Shown: positions 1 through 10,144 of the stretch, piece after piece
Numbering within the stretch: position 1 is the first letter of the stretch
Layout of the letters: each line of letters starts with the position of its first letter
NCBI GenBank assembly: GCA_023362775.1
Contig: JALMGJ010000016.1
Location: forward strand, 3,022,001-3,086,000
Length of the DNA stretch: 64,000 nt
Direction of reading: 5' to 3'
Source: Charina bottae
Taxonomy: Eukaryota; Chordata; Lepidosauria; Squamata; Charinaidae
The notes under the pieces: model-generated
The model's database searches: none
What the model saw: the letters and a program-made list of their open reading frames with translations, nothing else
Told to the model about the DNA's origin: nothing
Translations under genes and position numbers: made by a program

Positions 1-235
1 TACACTTAGTTGTCAAGCTGACATCCTTGCTTTTCCAAATTTGATTCATAATGCAATAAGACATTCCTAAGAAATGTTTTCCTGTTAGGATGTGGGAATA
101 CTACTTTTATATTTGTTTCCTCTGTTTACACATTTGTAAATAGATCTTAAGAAGACATAAAGAGCTAGCTGTCATTCAGCACTGCTAATACTATCCTATC
201 TCATTTCTCCAGAAGGAAGCCCATACCTTCATGAT

Positions 236-852
236 TTTTGTTGTTGTTGTTCAGTCGTTCAGTCATGTCCGACTCTTCGTGACCTCATGGACCATAGCAC
301 GCCAGGCCTTCCTGTCCTCCACTGTCTCTCGGAGTTTACTCAAATTCATGTTCATTACATCGGTGATGCTATCTAACCATCTCATCCTCTGCCGTCCCCT
401 TCTCCTTTTGCCCTCAGTCTTTCCCAGCATCAGGGTCTTTTCCAGTGAGTCCTCTCTTCTCATTAGGTGGCCAAAGTATTTGAGCTTCAGCTTCAGCATC
501 TGTCCTTCCAATGAGCAGTCAGGGTTGATTTCCTTTAGGATTGACTGGTTTGACCTCCTTGCAGTCCAAGGGACTCTCAAGAGTCTTCTCCAGCACCACA
601 GCTCGAAAGCATCAATTCTTCGGCGCTCAGCCTTCCTTATGGTCCAACTCTCACAGCCATACATTGCTACTGGAAAAACCATAGCTTTAACTATACGGAC
701 CTTTGTCGGCAAGGTGATGTCTCTGCTTTTTAATATGCTGTCTAGGTTTGCCATAGCTTTCCTTCCAAGGAGCAAGCGTCTTTTAATTTCATGGCTGCAG
801 TCACCGTCTGCGGTGATCTTGGAGCCCAAGAAAATAAAATCTGGCATCTTCA
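236..852 (-). mobile_element. BovB (RTE clade) LINE, 3' fragment
   Basis: The minus strand carries the C-terminal part of a BovB reverse transcriptase ORF, open from about 847 to 263 (about 194 codons), followed by the BovB 3' end. Recognisable family phrases include ITADGDCSHEIKRRLL, MYGCESWTIRKAERRRIDAF and KAWRAMVHEVTKSRT, the last being the conserved end of ORF2. The catalytic RT motifs lie upstream and are absent, so this is a 5'-truncated dead copy. The tail is a run of (GTT)n read on the plus strand at 237-250. A longer copy lies at 49.5-50.7 kb. I see no clear target-site duplication. Confidence 0.93.
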
Positions 853-1119
853 GCTAATTTGTGACTTTCCTCACTGTCACCCTTGGCTTCTGCCCCAGTA
901 ACTTTCTTTTCCAAAGTTCTGATATATTAAATATACAGTGACTTTTAAATAATTAAAAATCATTGCCTAACATTAGCCAACCATACTGGGACATCATAAC
1001 ACAAGAGTCAGGCAGAAGTCAAAATATTACCATGAAATAAATAGTAAATTGAAAATTTTCAAACAGACTTCAGGGTTGTTGTGGGTCTTCCGGGCTGTGT
1101 GGCCGTGTTCTGGAAGTTG

Positions 1120-1177
1120 TGGTTCCTAACGTTTCGTCAGCATCTGTGGCCGGCATCTTCAGAGGGCAGGAGCACAG
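1120..1177 (-). ncRNA. Hammerhead ribozyme motif (Penelope tail, left arm)
   Basis: Read on the minus strand, the conserved core CTGAAGA (1162-1156) and GAAAC (1135-1131) flank a stem II GCCGGC/GCTGAC that has one C-A mismatch. Stem III is only AC/GT, so the predicted cleavage falls after GTT, followed by AGG that pairs with CCT just before CTGA (stem I). This is the minimal type I architecture reported for Penelope-like elements. The mismatch probably weakens this copy. Confidence 0.6.
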
Positions 1178-1257
1178 ACAGAAGCGATCTCTCTGTGCCC
1201 AGGTAGAGTGGCAATGTTTGTTTTCTATTGTACCTGGGCACAGAGATTTTGCTTCTA

Positions 1258-1320
1258 TCTGTGCTCCTGCCCTCTGAAGATGCTGGCCACAGATGCTGGC
1301 GAAACGTTAGGAACCACAAC
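1258..1320 (+). ncRNA. Hammerhead ribozyme motif (Penelope tail, right arm)
   Basis: CTGAAGA at 1274-1280 and GAAAC at 1301-1305 match the CUGANGA...GAAA core. Stem II is GCTGGC (1282-1287) with GCTGGC (1295-1300), all six positions pairing if two G-U wobbles are allowed, with loop CACAGAT. The expected cleavage is after T1308, and stem I pairs CCT (1271-1273) with AGG (1309-1311). The two-base stem III suggests activity mainly as a dimer, as described for Penelope hammerheads. Activity is inferred only. Confidence 0.68.
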
Positions 1321-1372
1321 TTCCAGAACACGGCCACACAGCCCGGAAGACCCACAACAGCCATTTGTTAAT

Positions 1373-1744
1373 TAAACTGATTAAATCTAACCAATGAATT
1401 AAATTGTATTAAATTAAACCATTTTTCTTTATCCTGGCCATAATCACCCTAGTAGTCTACTCAAAAGCTAAATATGACTCCTTCAGGTTATGCACTCCTG
1501 CTCTAGAATAAATTAAGAAGAGGTAGAGGTGTCCACAGGGGGGTGGGGAGGTGTTAAAATAATTCAAGATGGAAGCCACAACCATGTGATCAAAGCCTAA
1601 CCTCTTATTTGCATGTGTTGTGATATAAAAAGGATGTGGGACTTTGATTGCATGATTGTAGCCATCATCTTGACTTTTTTGCTCCCCCCTCTATGGGTAC
1701 CCTTGGGAGGAGAGACAAGATGATGAAGTGACTGGAAGAGTCCC
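1373..1744. other. Spacer without recognised features
   Basis: AT-rich sequence with no convincing ORF or repeat family that I can name. Confidence 0.5.
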
Positions 1745-2082
1745 ATAAGTATAATTCAGGAAGCTAGGTATGTTTAACTTGTAGAAAAAAAGTTTGAGAA
1801 GGGATATGAGAGTAGTCTTCAAATATCTAAAAGGTTGTCATAGAGAGGAGAAAATGGACTCAGAGATCAGGACCAGGATCAATGAACTGAGGCTACAGAG
1901 AAGTAGATTCAGATTAGATATTAAGAGGCATTTCCTGATGGTCAAAGCTAACAACCAGTAGAATAGGATGCCTCATTAACTGATGCATTACCCTTCACTG
2001 CAGATCTTCAAGCAGAGGATAGATAGCTATCTGTCCAAAATACTTTTGCTGAGCCTGCACTGAGCAATAGGTTCGACTAGGC
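1745..2082 (+). mobile_element. CR1 LINE 3' end, left piece
   Basis: Frame-broken remnant of the end of a CR1 ORF2: the sequence reads through the family pattern of KGCH-REE-MD, RTRIN-LRLQ and FRLDIKRHFL, then the short 3' UTR. It resembles the CR1 tail at 22901-23380. The hAT element beginning at 2083 splits it. The CR1 end resumes at 4435 with the short terminal sequence leading to about 4470. It is the pre-insertion substrate and therefore older than the hAT. Confidence 0.75.
2075..2082. repeat. 8-bp target-site duplication of hAT copy 1 (left)
   Basis: GACTAGGC directly precedes the element and is repeated exactly at 4427-4434. An 8-bp duplication is the hallmark of hAT transposition. 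Confidence 0.92.
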
Positions 2083-2279
2083 CAAGGGTCGGAAATGGCG
2101 GCTCGCGAGCCAGATGCGGCTCTTTGGCCCCTTGAGTGTGGCTCTTCCGCAGCTGAACTCACCCCCGCCCCTTCCACGTGATAGACCCCCGCCCGCAAAC
2201 CCCGCCCCCTGGCTCTCGCACTGAGCGAGGCCCGGCGCGGCAGGGAGGCAGCGCCATCTCCAGCCGCAGCAGCCCCTGC

Positions 2280-2985
2280 GCGGAGAGAGGAGAGGCAAGC
2301 AGGCAGGTAAGCGGGCAGGCCTCGTTTCCCGCCCCCCATCATCATCTTCGCTCAACGCGGGTGGGCGGAAGCGGCCGAGGGGGGCGGGCCCGGCGGCGGA
2401 GGCCAGGGCTGCCCACTTACCCGCCTGCCTGCCTCTCTCTGCGAGGCCCCCGATCCGGCTTGGATCCCGGGAAGGCAGCGGGGGGCCTCGCGGAGGGAGG
2501 CAAGCAGGCAGGTAAGCGGGCAGGCCTCGTTTCACACCCCCATCATCATCTTCGCTCAACGCGGGCGGGCGGAAGCGGCCGAGGGGGGCGGGCCTGGCGG
2601 CGGAGGCCAGGGCTGCCCGCTTACCTGCCTGCCTGCCTCTCTCCGCGAGGCCCCCGATCCGGCTTGGATCCCGGGAAGGCAGCAGGGGGCCTCGCGGAGG
2701 GAGGCAAGCAGGCAGGTAAGCGGGCAGGCCTCGTTTCCCACCCCCATCATCTTCGCTCAACGCGGGCAGGCAGAAGCGGCCGAGGGGGGCGGGCCCGGCG
2801 GCGGAGGCCAGGGCTGCCTGCTTACCTGCCTGCCTGCCTCTCTCCGCGAGGCCCCCGATCCGGCTTGAATCCCGGGAAGGCAGCGGGGGACCTCTAGGAG
2901 GGAGGCAAGCAGGCAGGTAAGCGGGCAGGCCTCGTTTCCCGCCCCCCATCATCTTCTTCGCTCAACGCAGGCGGGCGAAGAGCGG
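2280..2985. repeat. Tandem array A, about 200-bp units x3
   Basis: The motif CGATCCGGCTTG/AAT recurs at 2451, 2655 and 2856, giving periods of about 204 and 201 bp. Each unit is itself a hairpin: a segment ending in GCAGGCAGGTAAGCGGGCAGG is mirrored by its inverse complement in the same unit. Units differ by only a few bases, so the array is young or homogenised. Confidence 0.85.
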
Positions 2986-4175
2986 CCGTGGGGGGGGTGG
3001 GCGGCTCTTCGCCACAGATCCCGCCGGAGCTGATCTCCCTGGACCCCGGACAGCTGGGCTTGCCTCCCTCCACGAGGCCCAGGCGCGCTGGAAGCCTGAA
3101 GCGCCGGCGGAGGAGGAGGAGGAGGCCCGGGCCGGCTTCCAGCGCGCCTGGGCCTCGCGGAGGGAGGCAAGCCCAGCTGCCAGGGGTCCAGGGAGATCAG
3201 CTCCGGCAGGATCTGTGGTGAAGAGCGGCCGTGGGGGGGTGGGCGGCGACGACAAGCGGTGCGCTGAATGCCTGAAGCGCCGGCGGAGGAGGAGGAGGCC
3301 TGGGCCTCGTGGAGGGAGGCAAGCCCAGCTGCCCAGGGTCCAGGGAGATCAGCTCCGGCGGGATCTGTGGCGAAGAGTGGCCGTGGGGGGGGGGCGGCGA
3401 CAACAAGCGGCGCGCTGAATGCCTGAAGCGCCGGCGGAGGAGGAGGAGGCCTGGGCCTCGTGGAGGGAGGCAAACCCAGCTGCCCAGGGTCCAGGGAGAT
3501 CAGCTCCGGCGGGATCTGTGGCGAAGAGCGGCCGTGGGGGGGGGGGCGGGTGGCGACGACAAGCGGCGCACTGAAAGCCTGAAGCGCCAGTGGAGGAGGA
3601 GAAGGAGGCCCGGGCCGGCTTCCAGCGTGCCTGGGCCTCGCGGAGGGAGGCAAGCCCAGCTGTCCGGGGTCCAGGGAGATCAGCTCTGGCGGGATCTGTG
3701 GCGAAGAGCGGCCGTGGGGGGGCGGGCGGCAACGACAAGCGGCGCGCTGAAAGCCTGAAGCGCCGGCGGAGGAGGAGAAGGAGGCCCGGGCCGGCTTCCA
3801 GCGTGCCTGGGCCTCGCGGAGGGAGGCAAGCCCAGCTGTCCGGGGTCCAGGGAGATCAGCTCCGGCAGGATCTGTGGCGAAGAGCGGCCGTGGGGGGGGG
3901 GGGCGGGCGGCGACGACAAGCGGCGCGCTGAAAGCCTGAAGCGCCGGCGGAGGAGGAGAAGGAGGCCGGGGCCGGCTTCCAGCGTGCCTGGGCCTCGCGG
4001 AGGGAGGCAAGCCCAGCTGTCCGGGGTCCAGGGAGATCAGCTCTGGCGGGATCTGTGGCGAAGAGCGGCCGTGGGGGGGGGCGGGCGGCGACATCGCCGC
4101 CCGCCCCCCACACGGCCGCTCTTCGCCACAGATCCCACTGGAGCTGATCTCCCTGGATCCCGGGCAGCTGGGCCG
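2986..4175. repeat. Tandem array B, 150-181-bp units x6, inverted caps
   Basis: The motif ATCTGTGG recurs near 3211, 3363, 3514, 3694, 3870 and 4051, so units are about 151 bp (first ones) or 176-181 bp (later ones). The longer units contain an extra block (CCCGGGCCGGCTTCCAGCG). The array is capped at 3000-3060 and 4090-4175 by the same motif in inverse orientation, so the whole block can fold back. Confidence 0.85.
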
Positions 4176-4426
4176 GGTGGACGCCGTCTCCCGCCCGCAA
4201 ACCCCGCCCCCTTCCACGTGATTGGCCCCCGCCCGCAAACCTCGCCCCCTTCCACGCAATTGGCCCCCGCCCGCAAACCCCACCCCCTTCCACGCGGATC
4301 CCGGGCAGCTGGACCGGGTGGACGCCGTCTCCCGCCCGCAAACCCCGCCCCCTGGCTCTCTAGCATTTCAAAATGTGCACGAGCATGTCAAAATGGCTCC
4401 CGGCATTAAAAGTTTGCTGACCCCTG

Positions 4427-4434
4427 GACTAGGC
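4427..4434. repeat. 8-bp target-site duplication of hAT copy 1 (right)
   Basis: GACTAGGC, exact partner of 2075-2082. The CR1 3' end resumes immediately after it. Confidence 0.92.
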
Positions 4435-5846
4435 AATCTTTGGGTACATTACAGTTCTACGAATAGATGATAAGTATTCAGTGGCATGTCAATAGAGGGC
4501 TCTTCAAAACTTCCTGTGCTTGCTACTTCAACATGCTGTAAACAATGCTTGAAGGAAGCAGATCCAAACTTACTATTGGGTAATGGATGTTGTCAGTTGC
4601 ATCCACTTGATTTAATTTCTTCAGACATTACTAGGAGCAACCATGCTACTGTTTATAACATAGGAATATCCAGTGACTGGAGAGATGGTATCTTAAGTAA
4701 GTTCTGAATAGTATCTTAAATTCCTTCAGGGAAGGAAGCAGGATGTAAACATAATACAAGAAGAAATCAACAACCCAGAACAATCATAGCAAAACATAGT
4801 GAGGTGATGAGTTCTAAAGTACAAGGGGCCATACAATGCATTATTTGGAGCATACAGCTTAAAAATAGCATACTTGTTTTATGGATCTCTGCCATGAATA
4901 AAATACGTTTTATTTTTATTTTATTTACTCATAAATAACTGCTCAGATTCATCTATTTTACTGCTTGACTGGCCGAATTAAACAATAAAAAAGCATTTCT
5001 GGGTTGATAAATGTTGTGTTACCTGAACATAATGACTCTGTTGGAATTTATTCCAAGGGAAAGGTGTGCTAATAATCAGGTAAAGAACAAAACAAAATGC
5101 AACCATTGTCACAAGCAATGCTTTTGTTGGCATAAGTAAATTGTTATGGGCAAAGAGGGCGATATCATTCAAATTCAGTACAAGTGGAGCTGAAGTCTAT
5201 GTATTTGTATACTCACACTATGGGAGATGCACGTAAGGGGCATCTATGGTTTGGCTTCCTGAAATGCACTAACATCTATTATTTTGCTTTCTCAATTTCT
5301 TGGGTCATTGAATGATCATTCTGAATGTCTAGAAATATAAAGAAAGCAAAATCTAAAGTAAACACAGCTTCTTAATACAAGGCGCTATTCATGATATCTG
5401 AGATACTCAGCACTGCAAATAATGTCCATCTCTCTAACTTTCTTACAGAGGCATAACAGCAGCATAATTCTTTTCACTGTTTCCACCTTTTGATATGACA
5501 TGTCCTCATGAGGTTGCCTTGCTCTCATCTCCAGTCTGCAGCTGAGGAAACTTAACAACATCTTTAGCTTTACAGTTTTAAAATTGGGTTTTCTTCTCCC
5601 AACATAATTTTTATCATGGACATGACCTGGCACACTTTACCAACAGTGTGATTACTGAACTTTCATGGTTATTTTCCCCCTGCATTGCCGAAACTCCATG
5701 GGAGTGTCATACCATTGGAGAGCACCTTTGCAATACAGGTACCATTGTGCCCCCCCCCCCAAGTTTCAGCACAGCAGCAAAAGCAACAAAACCACAAATC
5801 CCCAGGTCCAGCAGTTCTTTGGTAGACCACTAGACATCTGCTTATA
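4435..5846. other. CR1 terminus (to about 4470), then unannotated spacer
   Basis: About 35 bp complete the CR1 3' end interrupted at 2082. The rest is AT-rich sequence with short frames (for example 4486-4707 plus and 5385-5633 minus) that show no recognisable domain. A C12 homopolymer lies at 5749-5760. Confidence 0.5.
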
Positions 5847-6678
5847 CAGGTAGTCTTTGGTTAACGACCACTCGTTCAGCAACCGTTTGAAGTTATGAGG
5901 GCACTGAATGAGTGCTGGTTACGACTGGTCCTTGAAGTTCTGGCTGTCCGAGCACCCCCACAGTCATATGATCATAATTTGTGACCTTCCCTGCCGGCTT
6001 CCTACAAGCAAAGTCAATGGGGAAGAAAGCAGGGAAGGTCACAAGTTGCTCAGGTAAGTCTCCCCCACTCACGCACCCTACCACAGCCCCTCTACTCTTG
6101 TGCCATGCCTCACCGGCCATCAGTACACCCTCGCACACCCTCCCTGAGCCTCGTAAGCTTGCGCCATGCCTCCCTAGCCACACACACACCCTCGCACACC
6201 CTGTCCCACCCAGCAGCAACTACCCCAAGCCTTGCTGAGCTTGCACCATGCCTCCCCCACCCTGAGCCTCCTTGCCTTACAATGTGCCTCCCTGGCCACT
6301 CATGCATCCTCCCCCACCATCCCCCACCCAGCAGCAGCCAGCCAGCCTCGTGTCACACCTCCAAGGCCACCTGCGCACCCCTCGCTCCCTCTCCCACCCA
6401 GCAGCAGCCACTTACCTTTCTGTGAGCCTGCTTGCAAGCTGCCTGGGACTTGCAACTTCCTGATGGCTTCCCCACTTACTTTTGTTGTTGGAAGCCAGCA
6501 GGAAGTTACAAGGAGGTGCTCACTTAACAAACCAAGATCCTCATTTAACAACGGCAATGGGGACTGCAGGGATTGCTGTCGCTTGGCATTGTAGTCATGT
6601 GATGTTGCACTTTATGACCGCATTGCTTAGCAGCAATAATTCCAGTCCCAATTGCCATCGTAACTCAAGGACTACCTG
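5847..6678. mobile_element. Tigger/mariner-like TIR element, non-autonomous
   Basis: Starts CAGGTAGTCTTTGGTTAACG and ends with the inverse pattern AACTCAAGGACTACCTG. It is flanked by TA on both sides (5845-5846 and 6679-6680), as expected for Tc1/mariner or pogo-type DNA transposons. The 832-bp interior has no transposase. It contains a short inverted pair around GTGACCTTCCCTGC (5980 and 6028) and a cytosine-rich region (6060-6420) with imperfect repeats of a CCCAGCAGCAGCC motif. The assignment to the Tigger group rests on TIR shape recalled from reptile repeats. Confidence 0.72.
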
Positions 6679-7408
6679 TAGTGTCCCCTGTGGCTTCAGT
6701 GCTGTAGTACTGGGAGGTATTTGTGACACATTCCCAGTGGTTTCACAGAAACATGTTGGGTACAGCAGCACCAAAGATGTAGAAGGGTTCCTATAATGGT
6801 CTTTCTTTCTCTGTGGGAGAAAGTGTGTCTTTCCAGCCAGAAGAAGGCACCCAAGAGGCCTACTACCCTTTCTTTTCTACTAACTTCTCCTTACACCCAG
6901 GAATTGGTGAGATAAGTGGGAGAAAGGGCTTTCTGGCACAGTGAGAGAGCAATGACTCACCTGCTGCCAAAAAGTGAATGGCCTGAAAATCAGTGGCCAG
7001 GGCCAATGTGTCCTGCCCACAAGCCCCTGCCCCTAAGCTTACCTTGAAATGATTCCCTGCAAACTGACTGTTGAACATTGCTTGTGCTGCCACAAGCTCA
7101 GAAACTCCATTTTTTAAAAGAAGTTTTGGTTGCCTTTGTGGTGGGACAGAGGCAGCTCAAAAAAGTCATCTTGCATTCCCACCCTCAACAAAGGGTTAAT
7201 GAGTGCCTTCATGCCAGGGCAAGCAGGCTATATGGATGACCCTTTAGGAAGAGCAGTCCTTTAAATAGAGGCTATCTTGGAATAGAGATCCACCCTCTGG
7301 CAACCCTGAAAAAGACAACTGGTCACTTTAAGATGGGATGCATGGCTCCCAAACCTATTTTGAGTTAGGTAGAATCTCAGATTATCCTCAGCAGTTCTGG
7401 GACAAGAA
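6679..7408. other. Spacer without recognised features
   Basis: No ORF with a recognisable domain and no repeat I can name. Confidence 0.45.
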
Positions 7409-7515
7409 GATTGATTGATTGATTGATTGATTGATTGACTGATTGATTGATTGATAATGTGCCGTCAAGTCGTCTTCGACTCCTAGTGACCACATAGATT
7501 GACTTTCTCCATAAG
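7409..7515 (-). repeat. (ATTG)n run joined to an old SINE-like fragment
   Basis: A tetranucleotide run (7409-7455) leads into about 60 bp containing GTGCCGTCAAGTCG and TCGACTCCTAGTGACCAC, a phrase widespread in sauropsid MIR-like repeats. The microsatellite may have grown from the element's tail. Orientation is inferred from tail position. Confidence 0.45.
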
Positions 7516-8098
7516 GGACAACAAGAAGGCAAGGTTTAAAAAGTATGGCTTAAAAGGCATTGCATGTTCCTGTACTTTTTCATTTTGGCACAATAATAAA
7601 TTAAATACAATCCCAAGTGTTATTTTTAGTGATTTGGATTTCAAATACCATCCCATTTACTGTGATCCTGATTTCAATGGGGAAAAAATAATGGAGAAAA
7701 AATTAATAAATTGATAAAAGATGCAATTAAAAAAAAAGTATGTGTTGGGAGGTGAGGAGACCGGGGGGATTCAAATGAACATTCTGCTCCCAAGTTTATC
7801 AGAGTCTTTAAAAGGCTTGCTAGATATTGCTTCTGATGAACAGGTCATTCCAGTGTGAAAAGGCCCAACTGTTCAAATGCAGTAGCAACATTCGTAACTA
7901 TGTTCAGAAGGACTTTAACATTTTCAGGACAATTACAAACTATATTTGGAGCAAGTGAATAGGAAATTCATTATTTTTATATGGGTAATCTACAATTAGA
8001 TTCACAGTTAAAGACTGGTGAAAACTTAATAATTCATGTCCTAGCCAAGGACCTAAGAATTATTAAGGTAGTGTCTGAGAATATAAGCATTTCCAAGC

Positions 8099-8100
<2 letters not shown>
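7516..8100. other. Spacer without recognised features
   Basis: AT-rich sequence. No coding or repeat signal that I can support. Confidence 0.45.
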
Positions 8101-8144
<44 letters not shown>

Positions 8145-8214
8145 AGGGAGGGAGGGGGGAGGGGGAGAGAGGGAGAGGGAGAGGGAGAGGGAGAGGGAGA
8201 GGGAGAGGGAGAGG

Positions 8215-8248
<34 letters not shown>
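8101..8248. repeat. Compound purine microsatellite (GA)n, (GGGAGA)n, (CAGA)n
   Basis: Contiguous GA dinucleotides, then G-rich GGAG/GGGAGA units, then seven CAGA units. Open frames here (RERERER and its complement) are low-complexity artefacts. Confidence 0.97.
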
Positions 8249-8249
<1 letters not shown>

Positions 8250-8572
8250 GTAAAATTAGGGTGTTCAGGTCCAATAAATTCAAAATTTTCAAATATCAAG
8301 GAAGTCCTTTAGGTATTGCTCCAAGGGCTCCAATCACAATTGGTATAACAGTGGATTTCTTTTTCCATAAGCATTCAACTTCGATCTGCAAGTCCCAGTA
8401 TTTTGTAACTTTTTTGGATTGCTTTTCCTCAATCCTAGCATCACACGGTATAGCAACATCAATGAACCAGACTTTCTTGTTTTCAATGACTGTTATGTCA
8501 GGCATGTTATAAAGAAGGTGCCTGCCTTTTTGGATTATAAAGTCCCATAAGATCTTAACCTGCTCATTTTCC
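8249..8572 (-). mobile_element. R4/R2-type LINE, C-terminal fragment with endonuclease remnant
   Basis: The minus strand (8574 to about 8260) encodes about 90 codons with MPDITVIENKK, WFIDVAIPCD, EEKQSKKVTKYWDLQIE and STVIPIVIGALGAIPKGL. The PD...D...K pattern and the VIPIVIGALG phrase match the C-terminal restriction-like endonuclease end of R2/R4-superclade LINEs. The RT is missing. It is bracketed by an (AAT)n run on its 5' side and by (CTGT)n/(TCTC)n on its 3' side. A sibling fragment lies at 51.0-51.27 kb on the other strand. Confidence 0.7.

Positions 8573-8616
<44 letters not shown>
8573..8616. repeat. (AAT)n microsatellite
   Basis: Fourteen or so uninterrupted AAT triplets directly adjoining the LINE fragment. 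Confidence 0.97.
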
Positions 8617-9334
8617 TCCATAAGTTTTACAATTAGCTCTAGCATTCTTTTCACAGGAAATGTTTGTTCTTGAAAGAATTTAAAAACTTGCCATGTATGA
8701 GGCTGGAATCAATGTACTCTCATTCCCAGTTCTATTTGTAGCTTCCTCGTAAGAGTAATTAGCATGAGAAAAGACAAGGAACTATACAGCCATCAAGCTG
8801 ATCCTCCTAAATGTTTTCATTCCTCAGAATAACAGTACCCTTCTGAATAGGATGTCTTCAATGATTCTTCAATTAAGCTGAATGCTGCAACTAACAAAAC
8901 TTTTATTTTCATACAAGAAGGCTGGATTGCAATTTAAACTCCTTCGTTATTGATTATTATGTGTTATCAAGGCAGTTGTTTTCTGAAGCTGTAAAAAAAG
9001 AACAGTATTAAAATTTGCCCACTTGTTTCAATTGTCAACACCCCTATTATTGCGCCTTAAATAACAGTTGCAGTGTCTTCCTTCACTGTTCCCTTCCCCA
9101 TTTTAGTTTTCCTCACTTGGAATGTGCTTACTCTGGATTTCTGAAGGTATCAAAATAGAAACATCAGACAGATTCAGCAATAAAATATTACACTGCCTCT
9201 CTTTGGTGTAAAACTCTCCTTTGGCTTCCTAAAATCTAACCGAGTGAATGAAGAAGCAGGGCTGGGCAGGAGCATCTTGACAAAGCAAAAGGCTGCCTCA
9301 TTTCTAATCAGCAGAAGAGCTGGGCATGTGCAGA
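8617..9334. other. Spacer without recognised features
   Basis: No ORF above background and no repeat I recognise. Confidence 0.45.
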
Positions 9335-9420
9335 TCGTGTTTTATTTGTTTGTTTGTTAAATTTATATAGCTGCCCGTCTCACTTCTGTGACTCTGGGTG
9401 GAATATCCTGCCTTGACTCT
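9335..9420 (-). mobile_element. L2-type LINE 3' tail fragment
   Basis: The pattern TTTGTTTGTTTGTTAAATTT then GCTGCCCGTCTCACTTCTG and GACTCTGGGTGG is the inverse of the end of L2 LINEs, compare 53840-53905 and 42140-42180. Confidence 0.55.
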
Positions 9421-10004
9421 TGAGGTGGAACAAAACAAGGGGTGACTCTTGAGGTGGCCCTTTGTGACATCATGAACACAGAGCACATCTCTGTGAGGCA
9501 AAGTCCTTCATGGAGACAGATTGTGAGGTCCTGCCCCTTTTCCACAGCATCTGGAGGCAGGCAGGAAGCCTGACCAGAATCCCATGCTTTTGGGGATCTT
9601 CAGTATTCAGAAACCTGTCACATCCCTACATAGAAGATATAGCAGGCTCTAGTTTGCCAGCTGCTAGTTGTATTATTTTTCTGTCAACAATTTTCTTCAG
9701 GTCTTCCAAAGAACTTTTCTTCAAAGTTCTGCTGAAAGCAATGGTTGAAAGGTTTTGACTGGAGGAATTTCCCTTGTGTTCACACATGACTCCTCTCTTT
9801 ATCGAAATAAAAATGAATTGAATAATCCATGGTACAGTATATTATTCTAAAAAATAAGAAAGTGAATTAAAGGCAAATGAGTGATTCTTAAAGGCATTCA
9901 AATAGCAGCAGTGCTAGTTCAGTTGAGTTCTTTAGCATCTTAGAATACCTGTTGTTTCTACATATTTTGGATGTGTTGGACTACGATTTCTGTATTTGAC
10001 CATG
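9421..10004. other. Spacer without recognised features
   Basis: No supported gene or repeat. The last eight bases before 10013 are the hAT target site. Confidence 0.45.
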
Positions 10005-10012
10005 GGCTATGC
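10005..10012. repeat. 8-bp target-site duplication of hAT copy 2 (left)
   Basis: GGCTATGC, repeated exactly at 13754-13761. Confidence 0.92.
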
Positions 10013-10144
10013 CAAGGGTCGGAAATGGCGGCTCGCGAGCCACATGCGGCTCTTTGGCCCCTTGAGTGTGGCTCTTCCGCAGCTGAACTCACCCCCGCCC
10101 CTTCCACGCGATTGGATCCCGCCCCCAAACTCTTACGCTCTTAC

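Larger units (their letters stand above)
1076..1372. mobile_element. Penelope-like element tails, head-to-head palindrome
   Basis: A near-perfect inverted repeat of about 145 bp per arm. The left arm (1078-1222) is the minus orientation and the right arm (1223-1372) the plus orientation of the same sequence that forms the 3' end of the Penelope-like element at 20178-21928. Each arm holds a hammerhead ribozyme-like core. No RT or endonuclease is left. Tail-to-inverted-tail structures are typical of truncated Penelope insertions. No flanking duplication was found here, unlike the copies at 20.2 and 39.3 kb. Confidence 0.82.
2083..4426. mobile_element. GC-rich non-autonomous hAT element, copy 1 (tandem-array cargo)
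   Basis: Bounded by perfect 8-bp duplications (GACTAGGC). The termini are CAAGGGTCGG on the left and GACCCCTG on the right, a hAT-Charlie-like inverted end. The subterminal parts (2083-2180 and about 4190-4420) match those of the second element at 10013-13753. Between them lies very GC- and CpG-rich DNA made of two tandem arrays and inverted pieces. No transposase is encoded. Long open frames across both strands here (for example 2949-4283 minus, 444 codons) are proline/arginine/glycine-rich artefacts of GC-rich repeats. It must have moved using a hAT transposase supplied from elsewhere. Confidence 0.9.

Noticed and set aside
2280..4130. Regularly spaced repeats that could suggest a CRISPR-like array
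   Set aside because: Unit length of 150-204 bp with no unique spacers, in a eukaryotic transposon. They are ordinary tandem duplications.
2077..4409. Long overlapping open frames on both strands, up to 444 codons, rich in Pro, Arg, Gly and Ala
   Set aside because: They lie in GC-rich tandem and inverted repeats inside a hAT element, occur in several frames on both strands at once, and show repeat-unit periodicity instead of any protein domain.
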